Source: UPXZ01 sp049840795 (GTDB lineage: Bacteria > Bacteroidota > Bacteroidia > Bacteroidales > Paludibacteraceae). From it: 64,000 nucleotides of DNA. The notes below the pieces were generated by a model. It saw only the letters and a program-made list of their open reading frames with translations, was not told where the DNA came from and ran no database searches. The stretch covers positions 119,125 to 183,124 of the forward strand of contig JASGJK010000044.1 in NCBI GenBank assembly GCA_049840795.1, written 5' to 3'. Position 1 is the first letter of the stretch. Each line of letters opens with the position of its first letter. Below, in pieces: positions 1-9,498 of the stretch. The translations under genes were made by a program, and so were the position numbers.

Positions 1-1
1 G

Positions 2-406
2 CTGGGGAAGGACACAATAACATTGGTAGGTGTAGAAAATTACAGCGACGATACCGATAAACCGAATTACTGCGATTTGAAAAAAGCGTTGGCAAAAACA
101 AATACAAACCGTAAAAAGATACTGCTCACACACGACCCTAAACATTGGAATGCGGAAGTAACGGGAAAAGATGATATTTTTCTCACCATCTCAGGGCATA
201 CCCACGGAGGACAAATCGGAATAATTAATAAATGTATCCGATTCTCTCCGGTGATGTTTTCGTTTAAGCAATGGGAAGGATTATACCAACAAAACAACCA
301 GTATATTTACGTCAATAGAGGTGTGGGCTTTGTCGGCATTCCGATGCGCATAGGTGTAAAACCGGAAGTAACCGTTCTCACCTTAAAAGCTGCCGCTCCC
401 CACTAA
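2..406 (+). CDS. Metallophosphoesterase, C-terminal part (5' end outside window)
   Basis: The reading frame is open from base 2, so the N-terminus with the first metal-binding motifs lies upstream of the window. What remains carries a THDP block and the late metal-binding motif SGHTHGGQ, typical of calcineurin-like phosphoesterases of the membrane-associated YkuE/YaeI type. The substrate cannot be told from this fragment. It ends five bases before the convergent S41 protease gene. Family assignment is good; function is open. Confidence 0.75.
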   Translation: MGKDTITLVGVENYSDDTDKPNYCDLKKALAKTNTNRKKILLTHDPKHWNAEVTGKDDIFLTISGHTHGGQIGIINKCIRFSPVMFSFKQWEGLYQQNNQYIYVNRGVGFVGIPMRIGVKPEVTVLTLKAAAPH

Positions 407-411
407 CTCAA

Positions 412-2073
412 TTAACGTTTCATATTCAGTATCCGATTATATTTATCTGTATCATTAAGCAGTTCGATGGCTGTTTTTATTTCTTTGTCGTCTTTCAACG
501 AATATTGTATTTGTCCTTTTTGATAATAATACCGTTTCAATATTTCTAATGACAACATCTCCTCTATATCTTTGCGGTTTTCTTTTATGTTCTCAGCTAC
601 ATTCGGCGTTATTTTTACTTTTAACGAATCAAATTCTGCCGAAGCTTTCGCATCCAACCCTTCGTACTTTGCAATTTCATAAAGTTGATTATAGTATTTT
701 TCTGTTTGAGTAGTATATTTAAATTTTTTCTCATTCAGCAAATAATCTGTAAATTGATTAAATTCCTCATCTGACAACTTAAAATCTTGCGGTAAAGCAA
801 TTGTAGGATGGCTATAAAAATAACGGGTAGCATAGTCAAAATACAGATTCTGAGCAAAAATATAGTAAGCGATATTCAGTTTTCGTGTATCGGTGGTCAC
901 CGTATCGGGCAAAATGCCTCCCCCGTCTTTCACTATTCGCCCATTTTTGGTATGAAATATCGAAATCAAGCTATCCGGTACGCGCCCTACACTTCCATCA
1001 GCACTACGGTGACTGTAATCCAACGCCTGAATACATCGTCCGCTGGGAATAAAATATTTAGCGATGGTTACTTTCAAATTTCCACCGTACCCTACCGGAC
1101 GTATATTCTGCACTAAACCCTTACCAAAAGTACGTTCGCCTATAATTACCCCTCTATCTAAGTCTTGTAATGAGCCGCATAATATCTCCGAAGCTGATGC
1201 AGAACCTCTGTTTACTAACACGGCTAATTTCATATCGGGAAACAATGGTTCGGAAGGAGTCTTGTATTCTCTGTCCACCAAAGAATGATTTTTCCCCTTT
1301 GTGGTAACCACGTTAGTGCCTTTGGGCGTAAAATAACCAACAATCTTCACCGCTTCATCAATAATTCCTCCACCGTTATCGCGTATATCAATGATAAGTG
1401 ATTTGATGTTATGCGCTTTTACCATTTCGCTGACAATTGCTTTTACTTCCGTTGCCGTCTTATCCGTAAAATCTTTAATTAAAATATAACCCGTATTACC
1501 TGATATTACATTAGAATAGCTCACAGAGTTAAATTGCAGATTTTCACGTAAAAATTTCTTTACAATCGGTTTCTTCACTTCGGGGCGACGTACTTTCACT
1601 TCAATCGGCGTTCCGTTTTTTCCCTTCAACATCGCACTAACATCGGCTGTAGATTTTCCCTTTGTACTTACGCCATCCACTTCCAAGAGAACATCACCCG
1701 CACGTAAGTCATTTTTTTGAGCCGGAAGTCCTTCATAAGGCTCCGCGATAACAATTTCGTTATTCACTTGCGTTATCAGTGCACCTATACCTGCATACTC
1801 ACCGGTAGTCATCATTTTAATTTCATCGTCCATCTCTTCCGGAATATATTCAGTATATGGATCGAGTTTCTCAAGCATTGCCGCAATTCCAGATTGTACC
1901 AAATCGTTGTAATCCAACTTATCAACATAAAACATATCCAACTCACGCAAAACGGAGTTAAATACACTCAGGTTTTTTGTTATGCTAAATGTTTTCTCTT
2001 CATTCTCTTTATTCTGCGCAAACGCAATAGATACCGATACAAGAACAACAAGTGATAATAAATATTTTTTCAT
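412..2073 (-). CDS. S41 family C-terminal processing peptidase
   Basis: A 553-residue exported serine protease. The start at 2073 is preferred because it gives a clean signal peptide (MKKYLLSLVVLVSVSIAFAQ); an upstream in-frame start would bury it. A PDZ domain follows at roughly residues 75-165, with a carboxylate-binding GIGA-type loop. The catalytic core has the GSASASEI nucleophile block and the lysine in the TFGKGLVQ motif, so the Ser/Lys dyad is intact. CTP/Tsp proteases trim or degrade periplasmic proteins from their C-termini. It lies just downstream of coaD on the same strand; the two may be co-transcribed. Confidence 0.9.
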   Translation of the reverse strand: MKKYLLSLVVLVSVSIAFAQNKENEEKTFSITKNLSVFNSVLRELDMFYVDKLDYNDLVQSGIAAMLEKLDPYTEYIPEEMDDEIKMMTTGEYAGIGALITQVNNEIVIAEPYEGLPAQKNDLRAGDVLLEVDGVSTKGKSTADVSAMLKGKNGTPIEVKVRRPEVKKPIVKKFLRENLQFNSVSYSNVISGNTGYILIKDFTDKTATEVKAIVSEMVKAHNIKSLIIDIRDNGGGIIDEAVKIVGYFTPKGTNVVTTKGKNHSLVDREYKTPSEPLFPDMKLAVLVNRGSASASEILCGSLQDLDRGVIIGERTFGKGLVQNIRPVGYGGNLKVTIAKYFIPSGRCIQALDYSHRSADGSVGRVPDSLISIFHTKNGRIVKDGGGILPDTVTTDTRKLNIAYYIFAQNLYFDYATRYFYSHPTIALPQDFKLSDEEFNQFTDYLLNEKKFKYTTQTEKYYNQLYEIAKYEGLDAKASAEFDSLKVKITPNVAENIKENRKDIEEMLSLEILKRYYYQKGQIQYSLKDDKEIKTAIELLNDTDKYNRILNMKR

Positions 2074-2207
2074 GTGTTTATATTTTTTTTTTACAATTAT
2101 CAGATAAAACTCGCACATAATCATCTCTTTGTATATTGCCTCTTGTGCTTGTTTAATTTTTCATATTTTATTGCTTGATTCTCTTAAACTTTTTATTACA
2201 ATTTGCT

Positions 2208-2663
2208 TCACAGTGTAACTCCCGGAGGCAGAAAAGCGCTGACATCTTTTCCGTATGATATTAAATCCCTAAGAATAGTGGACGAGATAAACGAATAGTC
2301 CGACTCGGTAAATAATATCACCGTTTCAACACCGGTTAAACTCCGGTTGGTATTGGCAATGCTGTGCTCGTATTCAAAATCGGACACAGAACGTATTCCT
2401 CTCAAAATATAAGGCGCTTGTACCGATAATGCAAAATCAACAGTCAAATAATTGTATGACAGCGCATTGACACGTGGCTCATTTTTGAAAGCCTGTCGAA
2501 TTATATCTAACCGCCTATCTTCATCAAAGAGTGTTTTCTTAGCTTGGTTCACTCCTACTGCCACAATTATCTCATCAAAGATCCTTAATCCACGCATCAC
2601 AATGCTGTAATGACCGATAGTAAACGGATCGAATGTACCCGGAAAGATAGCTCGTTTGATCAT
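2208..2663 (-). CDS. coaD: Phosphopantetheine adenylyltransferase
   Basis: A 151-residue protein of the usual length for CoaD, the penultimate enzyme of coenzyme A synthesis (4'-phosphopantetheine + ATP to dephospho-CoA). The N-terminal nucleotidyltransferase signature GTFDPFTIGH gives the T/HxGH motif, and the YSFISSTILRDL block matches the C-terminal ISST-type ATP-binding motif. RGIRSVSDFEYE is a typical CoaD segment. It starts at ATG 2663 and lies 134 bases upstream of the S41 protease on the same strand. Nothing looks damaged. Confidence 0.95.
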   Translation of the reverse strand: MIKRAIFPGTFDPFTIGHYSIVMRGLRIFDEIIVAVGVNQAKKTLFDEDRRLDIIRQAFKNEPRVNALSYNYLTVDFALSVQAPYILRGIRSVSDFEYEHSIANTNRSLTGVETVILFTESDYSFISSTILRDLISYGKDVSAFLPPGVTL

Positions 2664-2850
2664 AAAATTAGCAGTTTAAATGTATGAAATTAGAAATAAG
2701 CGACAAAGATACAGTTTTTTTTAACGTAACTGATTCTTACACGGATTGTTTTATATTTTTTAGTACTATCCAAACAATGAAAAGTCTGCGATTTATTTAA
2801 CTGACAACAACGATTTTGTTTTCTAAATTGTGATTTTAGATAAAATAATG

Positions 2851-2858
2851 TACTTTTG
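2851..2858 (+). promoter_or_regulatory. Bacteroidota-type -7 box (TAnnTTTG)
   Basis: TACTTTTG matches the TAnnTTTG -7 consensus used by the Bacteroidota primary sigma factor. It lies 22 bases before the ATG at 2881. A weak TTG sits about 20 bases upstream in place of the TTTG -33 element. Confidence 0.5.
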
Positions 2859-2880
2859 TTGTAAATAACGATCGGGAAAT

Positions 2881-3759
2881 ATGCAAATTTTTCATTTGAA
2901 ACACGATAAAATTGATTTGGAGAAGTGGGATAATATTATTTCAGCATCAAAAAATTCGATGATTTATGCTAATTCCTGGTTTTTGAATGTTGTTTCGCCC
3001 GATTGGGAAGCATTGGTTAGTGATAATTACGAATACGTGATGCCACTCCCCGTGAAAAAAAAACTGGGCATCAAATACCTTGTACAACCGATTATAGCAA
3101 AGCAATTGGGCATTTTTTCTTCCGGACACATTGATGCCCTTATAGTCAGCCGGTTTATAAAATCAATACCTTATTACAGTTATGAAATAAATCTGAATGA
3201 AGGTAATTGTGCCGAAAGCGGCACTAAACTTCCCAATTTATTACTGAATTTAGCGCTGAGTTATGATAATTTGGTAAAGAGTTTCTCTGTTAATACAATG
3301 AGAAACATCAGAAAGGCGGGGAAATGCCTCCTGCGAATTGACTGGGAATTGAATCTCAATGATTTTCTACACTTTTATTTTGAAGAGGAAAGATATTATC
3401 TCTTACCTGACAAAAAGATAACGACTACCCTCATAAAAACAGCTTTAGAGCATAACAATATACAATTGATAGGAGCTAAAACTTTAGATGGTCGTTTGAT
3501 TGCTGTATTAGGGTTGCTAACCTCGACAAACCGTTTAATATATCTTTTGGCATCATCCAATAAAGAAGGAAAAAATAAGTCGGCAATGTTTTTTTTGGTG
3601 AATGAAGTGATTCGGAAAAATGCGAATACTGACGTTGTATTAGACTTTGAAGGTTCTAAAATTGATGGAATAGCGCGGTTTTATAAAGGCTTTGGAGCTA
3701 AACCTATCTCCTATTTTTCTATCAAAAGATTCAGACCTACATTATTGATAAAACAATGA
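2881..3759 (+). CDS. FemAB/GNAT-like acyltransferase, polysaccharide-cluster associated
   Basis: A 292-residue protein without signal peptide or membrane segments. The middle (NTMRNIRKAGK) and the C-terminal half (LIGAKTLDGRLIAVLGLL, then DFEGSKIDGIARFYKGFGA) have the look of the FemAB/GNAT acyl-transfer fold, including the typical 'FEGS...GIARFYKGFGA' ending of Bacteroidota GNAT-like proteins next to glycosyltransferases. The acyl group and acceptor are unknown. Its TGA overlaps the ATG of the next gene by the ATGA overlap, which implies translational coupling to the glycosyltransferase. Confidence 0.6.
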   Translation: MQIFHLKHDKIDLEKWDNIISASKNSMIYANSWFLNVVSPDWEALVSDNYEYVMPLPVKKKLGIKYLVQPIIAKQLGIFSSGHIDALIVSRFIKSIPYYSYEINLNEGNCAESGTKLPNLLLNLALSYDNLVKSFSVNTMRNIRKAGKCLLRIDWELNLNDFLHFYFEEERYYLLPDKKITTTLIKTALEHNNIQLIGAKTLDGRLIAVLGLLTSTNRLIYLLASSNKEGKNKSAMFFLVNEVIRKNANTDVVLDFEGSKIDGIARFYKGFGAKPISYFSIKRFRPTLLIKQ

Positions 3760-4902
3760 AAAAAATAGCTTTTGTCTTGAGTGCTCACTATTCTTCTGAC
3801 GATAGAAATATTTTATCATTACACCAAAACTCTTGTGGAAAAATCATTTGATGTGTATATCATTTCTACAAGAGAAGATAACCAACAGACAATAAATAAT
3901 GTAACAGTCGATTCTTTTAATGGAAATTCTTTTTCTTATAAAAAAACAATAAGCACAGTTGTCGAGAAATTGAGTCATATTTCACCCGATGTGATTATAT
4001 GTGATTATCCCATTGCTGTAATAGCTGCGAAACATTACACAAGGAGTAAAAAAGTTCCGATTATTTATGAAGTCACCGAATGGTATCCATCGAAAAAAAA
4101 TTTAACTAATAAAAATATTATTATCAAAACAATAAAGAGTATTTTATTGATAGTAATAAACTTGTATAGCGGGCTTCTTTGCGATCAGTTCATCTTTGGT
4201 GAATACTACAAATCATTACCTTTTAAAATATTTTTTTGGAAAAGGAAATATCATATACCCTATTACTTTGACGCTGAATACTTAACAACATATCCGGTTA
4301 ATCAATTCATAGACAAAGAGATCAATTGTTTATACAGTGGTCTCATCAACAAAAACAAGGGCATCGAGAATATAATTAAAGCTATAAACTACGCCGCGTC
4401 CATTAAAAATGAAACTATTTTTAAGTTGACAATCATCGGTAAGTTTGAAACTGATGTAGATAGAATTGAGTTTGAGAAATTAACAAAAAACCCACATAAA
4501 AACTTTTCTTTCGTATTAATCAACAATTTGTCTTTTACGGAATATTGCAAAATAATAGGCAACTATGATATATATTTTGACTTGCGGGAAAAAGATGTTG
4601 AAAATAATCACTGCTTACCCATAAAATTATTTCTTTACACAGCTTGCGAAAGACCTGTGATATATTCTAATTTAAAATCTATCCAAAAAGAAATAAAAGA
4701 TCATACAGCCGGATATTTTTGCGCGCCTGATAATAAAAAAGATATTGCAATGAGACTGATTTACTATATAAATAATAAAGAAAGCTATTTTGAACATTGT
4801 AGGTTAGCCAAAGCAATTTACAAAGAAAAATATTGTTGGGAAACGATTAAGAATAATTTATTGGAGGCTGTAAATTATACCGACACCGACTCAAGCGCGT
4901 AA
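3756..4902 (+). CDS. Family 4-type glycosyltransferase, one frameshift near its start
   Basis: ATG 3756 starts MKKIAFVLSAHYSSDDR, which runs out of frame near 3807-3812. The rest (FYHYTKTLVEKSFDVYIIS onward) continues in another frame to 4902. Dropping one A from the AAA there restores one frame with the expected 'DDRIFYHYTKTL' family block. The C-terminal half has a GT-B layout: a linker, LYSGLINKNKGIENIIKAI, then a LPIKLFLYTACERPVI block that replaces the usual E-x7-E region. It is likely a cytosolic sugar transferase for surface polysaccharide. The indel is in a homopolymer, so error and mutation are both possible. Confidence 0.7.
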
Positions 4903-4906
4903 GTTT

Positions 4907-5907
4907 TTATAGCTTCATCCATTGAGAAATGAGAAAACGTGTCACTCTTCCACCTAAGCGGTATCTTTTGGTTGAATAAGAAGCCGTTTCAAATGCTTCT
5001 TTTGTAAAAGGAATAGATTTCAGATATTTTATATTTTGAATCAACTCCAAAACGCTTTTATTTGAGTAGAAGTTTTCTAACAAATAATTTGAAAATTCCT
5101 TTTTTACCGATTGGTAAAAAAGAAGTTTATATTTTTCAAAAGAATTATTTCTTTTAAAAAATTCCAAACCACCACTTTACCATTCGCTCTATACGTACAG
5201 TTTCTGTAACTCGGCACGTTTACAGCGCTGTTTTTGTGTATTAAATGAAAATACAATGGCATCTGACAGTAAGAAATTTTAGAGGCGTAAAAAACACTTT
5301 TTATTTGAAATATTCTGTCTTCGGGCGTACATATTCTGGTATCTTCAAAAAAGATATTATTCTCTTCTAAAAACGAGTTTTTATATAAATTGGGATGAAT
5401 ATTGGCAAAAATCGGTGAAAGGGTAACATCATCACCACCCGAAATTAAATCTTTCAATACAAATTCTCTCAATTCACTATCCAACAGAGTATCAGGCAAC
5501 GCTGTTTGAGCTATTTCTTTTTCTTTTTTTTCGATATTAACCCCTAAAACAATATCGTAATCTCGTTTTTTTGCTTCGTTGTATAAAACTTCATACATTG
5601 TAAGCTCTCTAAAATCGTCATGATCCGAAAAACCGATATATTCTCCCTTTGCAATTTTTAAGCCTTTATTTCTGCTTTCTCCAATATGTAAGTTCTCATC
5701 GTTTTCTATAATAACAATTCTATGATCTTTTGCCGCATATTGCTTTGCTATCTCATCTGTTCCGTCAGAGGGACAATCCAAAATCAAAACAATCTCAATC
5801 TCGACAAGTGACTGATTCACAATTGTATCTATACATTTCACAAACTTATCGCTTGCGTTATATACTGGTACAATAACGCTCACTTTAGGAACTGAAGCTA
5901 CTGACAT
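4907..5907 (-). CDS. Family 2 glycosyltransferase, frameshifted near the C-terminus
   Basis: From ATG 5907 the protein begins with the GT-A start PKVSVIVPVYNAS, has nucleotide-binding and DxD-like features (LDCPSDGTD, FSDHDDFRE), and loses frame near 5160-5180 in a GTGGTGG/TTT stretch. The remaining about 80 residues (EFFKRNNSFEKYKLLFYQ and on) continue in another frame to 4907. One missing base would join them into a roughly 330-residue enzyme. It converges on the family 4 enzyme with only four bases between stops and lies 14 bases after the methyltransferase stop side. Donor and acceptor sugars are unknown. Confidence 0.75.
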
Positions 5908-5921
5908 ATACTAATTGATTT

Positions 5922-6728
5922 TTATAAACGATGAAATATTTTTCCAACCCACGTTGGAGTTGACAAGTTTCTTTTGCGTTTTATACGACAAAGCGTATCG
6001 TAGAACAACTCCCATACTCTACTGTGTAAAGGAAGCGCTATAGATTTATCATACTTTTCCTCGATTGGATTTTTCGACCATTTATGTACAAATCGGTAAA
6101 CATGTCCGTCTGGTTTACTTATCAGCGACAAAGCAAACAACGGATGATTAGCATAATAACTCTCTAATTCCGTATCACAAGGACGAATCAGTTTATTTTG
6201 TTCCTCAACACAATAGAGATGACTGCGAGCAAACAAATCAAAAATACTTTTTTTAGTAAAAAAATGAATATGAGTATTATCCAAAAGACCCGTTTCGTTA
6301 TAATCAAATTCGGCATCTCTTAGTTTTAACAACACTGCGTTATGTCCTATATTCGGAATAGATGTAAGTATATAACCGTTATCTTTTAAAAGCTTCACCG
6401 CTTTTTTAATAATTATTTCAGGCTGTGTTAAATGCTCTAAAATATCGGCAAAAATAATATAATCAAAAGTAGATTCCTGCAATTCTTTCTCCCATTCATC
6501 GCATTCCAGGTTGGCAACAATCATTTTTTTTGCTATTTTTCGACCTATTTCTGCCATCGCAGGAACTTTCTCAATGCACGTAACTTCACATCCAAGTTCC
6601 TCCTTCATAAAGCGAGTATAATATCCGGTTGCAGAACCAAATTCTAATACCGTGGAATTGGGGGTAAGGAAACGTAAACAGCTATCCAGTATTTTTATTT
6701 TTTCCGTTACATTATATATTTCTGCCAT
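5922..6728 (-). CDS. Class I SAM-dependent methyltransferase
   Basis: A 268-residue soluble protein. Motif I is VLEFGSATGYYTRF (residues about 27-40), followed by an acidic ribose-binding position in CIEKVP and the post-II motif FDYIIFADILEHL that marks the UbiE/COQ5-like or Methyltransf_11/23 group. In this setting, between a flippase and a glycosyltransferase on the same strand, a sugar or lipid-linked glycan is a plausible substrate, but that is inference. It is three bases from the flippase gene, so the two are almost certainly in one transcript. Confidence 0.75.
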   Translation of the reverse strand: MAEIYNVTEKIKILDSCLRFLTPNSTVLEFGSATGYYTRFMKEELGCEVTCIEKVPAMAEIGRKIAKKMIVANLECDEWEKELQESTFDYIIFADILEHLTQPEIIIKKAVKLLKDNGYILTSIPNIGHNAVLLKLRDAEFDYNETGLLDNTHIHFFTKKSIFDLFARSHLYCVEEQNKLIRPCDTELESYYANHPLFALSLISKPDGHVYRFVHKWSKNPIEEKYDKSIALPLHSRVWELFYDTLCRIKRKRNLSTPTWVGKIFHRL

Positions 6729-6731
6729 AAA

Positions 6732-8099
6732 TCAATTATTTTTAGTCCGAAACTCTTTCATCAATACAGTGGGCCATTTCCAATTTTGATATGCACCTTG
6801 AACTATTCCGGGAGCTAAAATCATTCCCCAGAGTCCCAAAGAGAATCCTTTTACCAACAAAAAAAGCATAATCACAGTGGCACCACCTGAAATCAAAGCT
6901 GCCTTAAAAAAAGGAACTTCATTTTTTGACAATAGAAACCCTCCGGCTATTGAGTGAATTTTTTCCAACATTGCAATCAACATCATTGTTGCAATCATGG
7001 CTCCAGTTAATAGCAATGTTTTCGATTTTAATATTGTCAGTCCCCAATTTCCAAAAACAATTATCATTAAGCCGCAGGATAAAAAAGTCAAACAAAGTAC
7101 AAGGAGGCTCTTAAGATATATTTTCTTCATTCCTACTAAATCATTGGTCACTCTTAAGTTAGCTATTTTAGGTACGTGCGATGAATAATAAACTGCAGAT
7201 AAAGATACGACTATATTGAGTAGTTGCGAGGTTATTCCATAAGATGCGATATCAGTTAACGACAAATAAAAAGAACCTATAATAACAGATGATTGTAGCA
7301 CCAAAAAACTACCAATACTTGTAAGACCCAATTTAACCGAATTAGGAGTTACGACTCGGACAATATCTTTATATTTATCCGATTGGGAATTAGATAAATG
7401 TAATTTTAGATCTGAAGTAAAAAATGTTCTATAAGAAAGACCCCTTCTTATCATCACAGAAAATGCTTGAGCAGCAACGATTGAAATAAGACCACAATTA
7501 AAGAAAAGCAACAGAACTGCTACAATCAAATAAGCGAGTTGACTAATGGTAATAATTTGTTTGCTACGCATTATTTTTCCACTACCCAATACCAAAGAAT
7601 CATAATAAAGTGTATAAATATTATAGGTGTTAACCAAGCAAAAAAGCACCCAAGCTATTTCGATACTTAATTTATTATCTATAAAATTTTTTGATAAAAT
7701 ATGGTATAGATATATGCTTCCGATGGTAATAAGCAATAAGAAAACAAGCAATGATATTCGTGTATAAAACCATTTCATAGCACGAATGGTACTCGATAGC
7801 AAATTATAATTTATGTTTCCACTTGAAAAATCATCAGATATACCTTTTTTTTCCAGTTTATTTACTCCGGAAAAAATGTACGTGATATTTCTTGTGAATG
7901 AAGGATCAAACCCAAAATCAAGTAAAGAAACCAAAGATGATACGGTTACAAAAATTGCCCAGATTCCTATTGTTTCTGACGGTAGTTTATAAAGAATAAT
8001 CGGGTAAAGCAGTATGCCTAATCCTATTTGCATAAAGGTTGCCAAATAAGTCCACGCAATATCTTTTTTACCAACGTTTATTTCAGCCTTAGTTTGCAT
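6732..8099 (-). CDS. Wzx-like polysaccharide flippase
   Basis: A 455-residue integral membrane protein with many hydrophobic helices along its whole length. The start KDIAWTYLATFMQIGLGILL and the LLDFGFDPSFTRNITYIFSG block are typical of O-antigen/lipooligosaccharide flippases of the MATE/MVF superfamily. It would move undecaprenyl-linked glycan units across the inner membrane. It heads a minus-strand run with the methyltransferase and family 2 glycosyltransferase. A long soluble-looking insert (GVNKLEKKGISDD) sits in the first periplasmic/cytosolic loop. Confidence 0.8.
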   Translation of the reverse strand: MQTKAEINVGKKDIAWTYLATFMQIGLGILLYPIILYKLPSETIGIWAIFVTVSSLVSLLDFGFDPSFTRNITYIFSGVNKLEKKGISDDFSSGNINYNLLSSTIRAMKWFYTRISLLVFLLLITIGSIYLYHILSKNFIDNKLSIEIAWVLFCLVNTYNIYTLYYDSLVLGSGKIMRSKQIITISQLAYLIVAVLLLFFNCGLISIVAAQAFSVMIRRGLSYRTFFTSDLKLHLSNSQSDKYKDIVRVVTPNSVKLGLTSIGSFLVLQSSVIIGSFYLSLTDIASYGITSQLLNIVVSLSAVYYSSHVPKIANLRVTNDLVGMKKIYLKSLLVLCLTFLSCGLMIIVFGNWGLTILKSKTLLLTGAMIATMMLIAMLEKIHSIAGGFLLSKNEVPFFKAALISGGATVIMLFLLVKGFSLGLWGMILAPGIVQGAYQNWKWPTVLMKEFRTKNN

Positions 8100-8202
8100 C
8101 CAAAATATTAGAAGAATATGATTTATTATAATGCAAAGTTATCAATATTTCTCCATATATTCAGTTTCCGAATCAAAAAATAATCGATTCTACAATGATA
8201 TT

Positions 8203-9042
8203 TTACCTTTTTACAAACGTTCCATTGTCTAATTCATCAAAAGCCGCCTCAAGCTCCGCCCTTGAATTCATCACAATAGGACCTCCCCACGAAATGGGTT
8301 CTTTCAGTGGTTTTCCCATTAACATCAACATACGAAGTGTATCTTTAGTTGACTTGATGATTACCTCTTCGCCATCACTTAATAAAACGGCTGAATGCGA
8401 ATTTACAACTTTTTCATTCGTTCCAAACATCCCTTCACCCGTGACAACATACGCGAATACTGTTTCACCCGATTTTGTCTGCACATTCAACTCACTATTT
8501 ACCTCCAATTTAACGTCAAGATAAGTCGCATCAACAAATTTTCCTTGCATAGCACCCTTCGTTCCATTATAACTCCCTGCAATTATCCGAATTTCGGCAT
8601 TACCAACTTTCAATAGCGGTATCTTGTACGCCAAAACATCATTGTACGCAGGTGTAGTCATTTTATCTTTCTTAGGGAGATTTATCCATAACTGCGCTCC
8701 AAGCATACGTTCTGTTGGCTGTGGCATTTCCTGATGAATAATTCCACTACCGGCAGTCATCCACTGGCAATCACCGGAGTGAATACTTCCTCTGTTACCT
8801 AAACTGTCGCTATGCTCTATTTCTCCTTCTATTAGATAGGTTACAGTTTCCATTCCACGGTGCGGATGCCAAGGAAATCCTTTCACATAATCTGAAGGAT
8901 TCGTTGAATCAAATGCGTCAAACATCAAAAATGGATCAAAATCATAGACATCTCTAATTCCTAATACCCTTGTTAATTTCACACCGGCTCCGTCTGTTTG
9001 AATATTGCCTTTTACGACCTTTGTTACCTCACATTGCTTCAT
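8203..9042 (-). CDS. Pirin family protein
   Basis: A 279-residue bicupin. The N-terminal metal site is visible as FPWHPHRGMETVTYLIEG with a following H in EHSDSLGN, then the GSGIIHQEMP block, all characteristic of pirins. Members are reported as quercetin 2,3-dioxygenases, redox sensors or of unknown role; the sequence alone does not decide. The C-terminal LMGKPLKEPISWGGPIVMN block completes the fold. It stands alone between the polysaccharide cluster and a repeat region. Confidence 0.88.
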   Translation of the reverse strand: MKQCEVTKVVKGNIQTDGAGVKLTRVLGIRDVYDFDPFLMFDAFDSTNPSDYVKGFPWHPHRGMETVTYLIEGEIEHSDSLGNRGSIHSGDCQWMTAGSGIIHQEMPQPTERMLGAQLWINLPKKDKMTTPAYNDVLAYKIPLLKVGNAEIRIIAGSYNGTKGAMQGKFVDATYLDVKLEVNSELNVQTKSGETVFAYVVTGEGMFGTNEKVVNSHSAVLLSDGEEVIIKSTKDTLRMLMLMGKPLKEPISWGGPIVMNSRAELEAAFDELDNGTFVKR

Positions 9043-9138
9043 AGTTCATTGATGTTTTACAATTTTGTATTGGAAGTCATCTTTATTTTTTATAAGGTTT
9101 AATTAATCGTGTGAAAAACAAATTTGATCTCTATAAAC

Positions 9139-9293
9139 ATATCAGGGCTACGCCCCTCAAAAACTAATTCTTAATACGCATTTTACCAAGATATCACAGC
9201 TACGCTACTTAATTGATTACAAATCAGGGGCTTTAGCTCTGACATCTTTATAGAATATAATTCATGTAAATTAAAGGGGCGTAGCCCTGATAT
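9139..9293. repeat. REP-like cluster: 19-bp perfect inverted repeat with two degenerate internal copies
   Basis: The 456-base gap between pirin and the CotH gene holds no gene. ATATCAGGGCTACGCCCCT at 9139-9157 is repeated inverted and perfectly at 9275-9293. Two decayed copies of the same motif lie between them (near 9190-9210 and 9220-9247, GGGGCTTTAGCTCTGA). Four alternating copies in a short space resemble bacterial REP/BIME elements. Confidence 0.7.
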
Positions 9294-9459
9294 CTTGATT
9301 TTTATAAAATAAACAAACTTGTTTTAGATGAATTTTATTCACTTTCACACGATTAACGATTAAACCTTTATTAAAAAAGTTTGTACTGATATTTTAACAA
9401 CCGACCACTACTATATGTTCAAAATATTTCAACAGCATTATTCTATGAAAGCACTAAGA

Positions 9460-9495
9460 AATAAAAAAGAGAACAAATTTGTTCTCTTTTTTATT
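9460..9495 (-). terminator. Intrinsic terminator of the CotH gene
   Basis: A perfect palindrome with 18-base arms, centred at 9477/9478 (AGAGAACAAA pairing TTTGTTCTCT), flanked by A and T runs so it can work in both directions. It starts four bases after the stop of the minus-strand CotH gene. Confidence 0.8.
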
Positions 9496-9498
9496 CTA

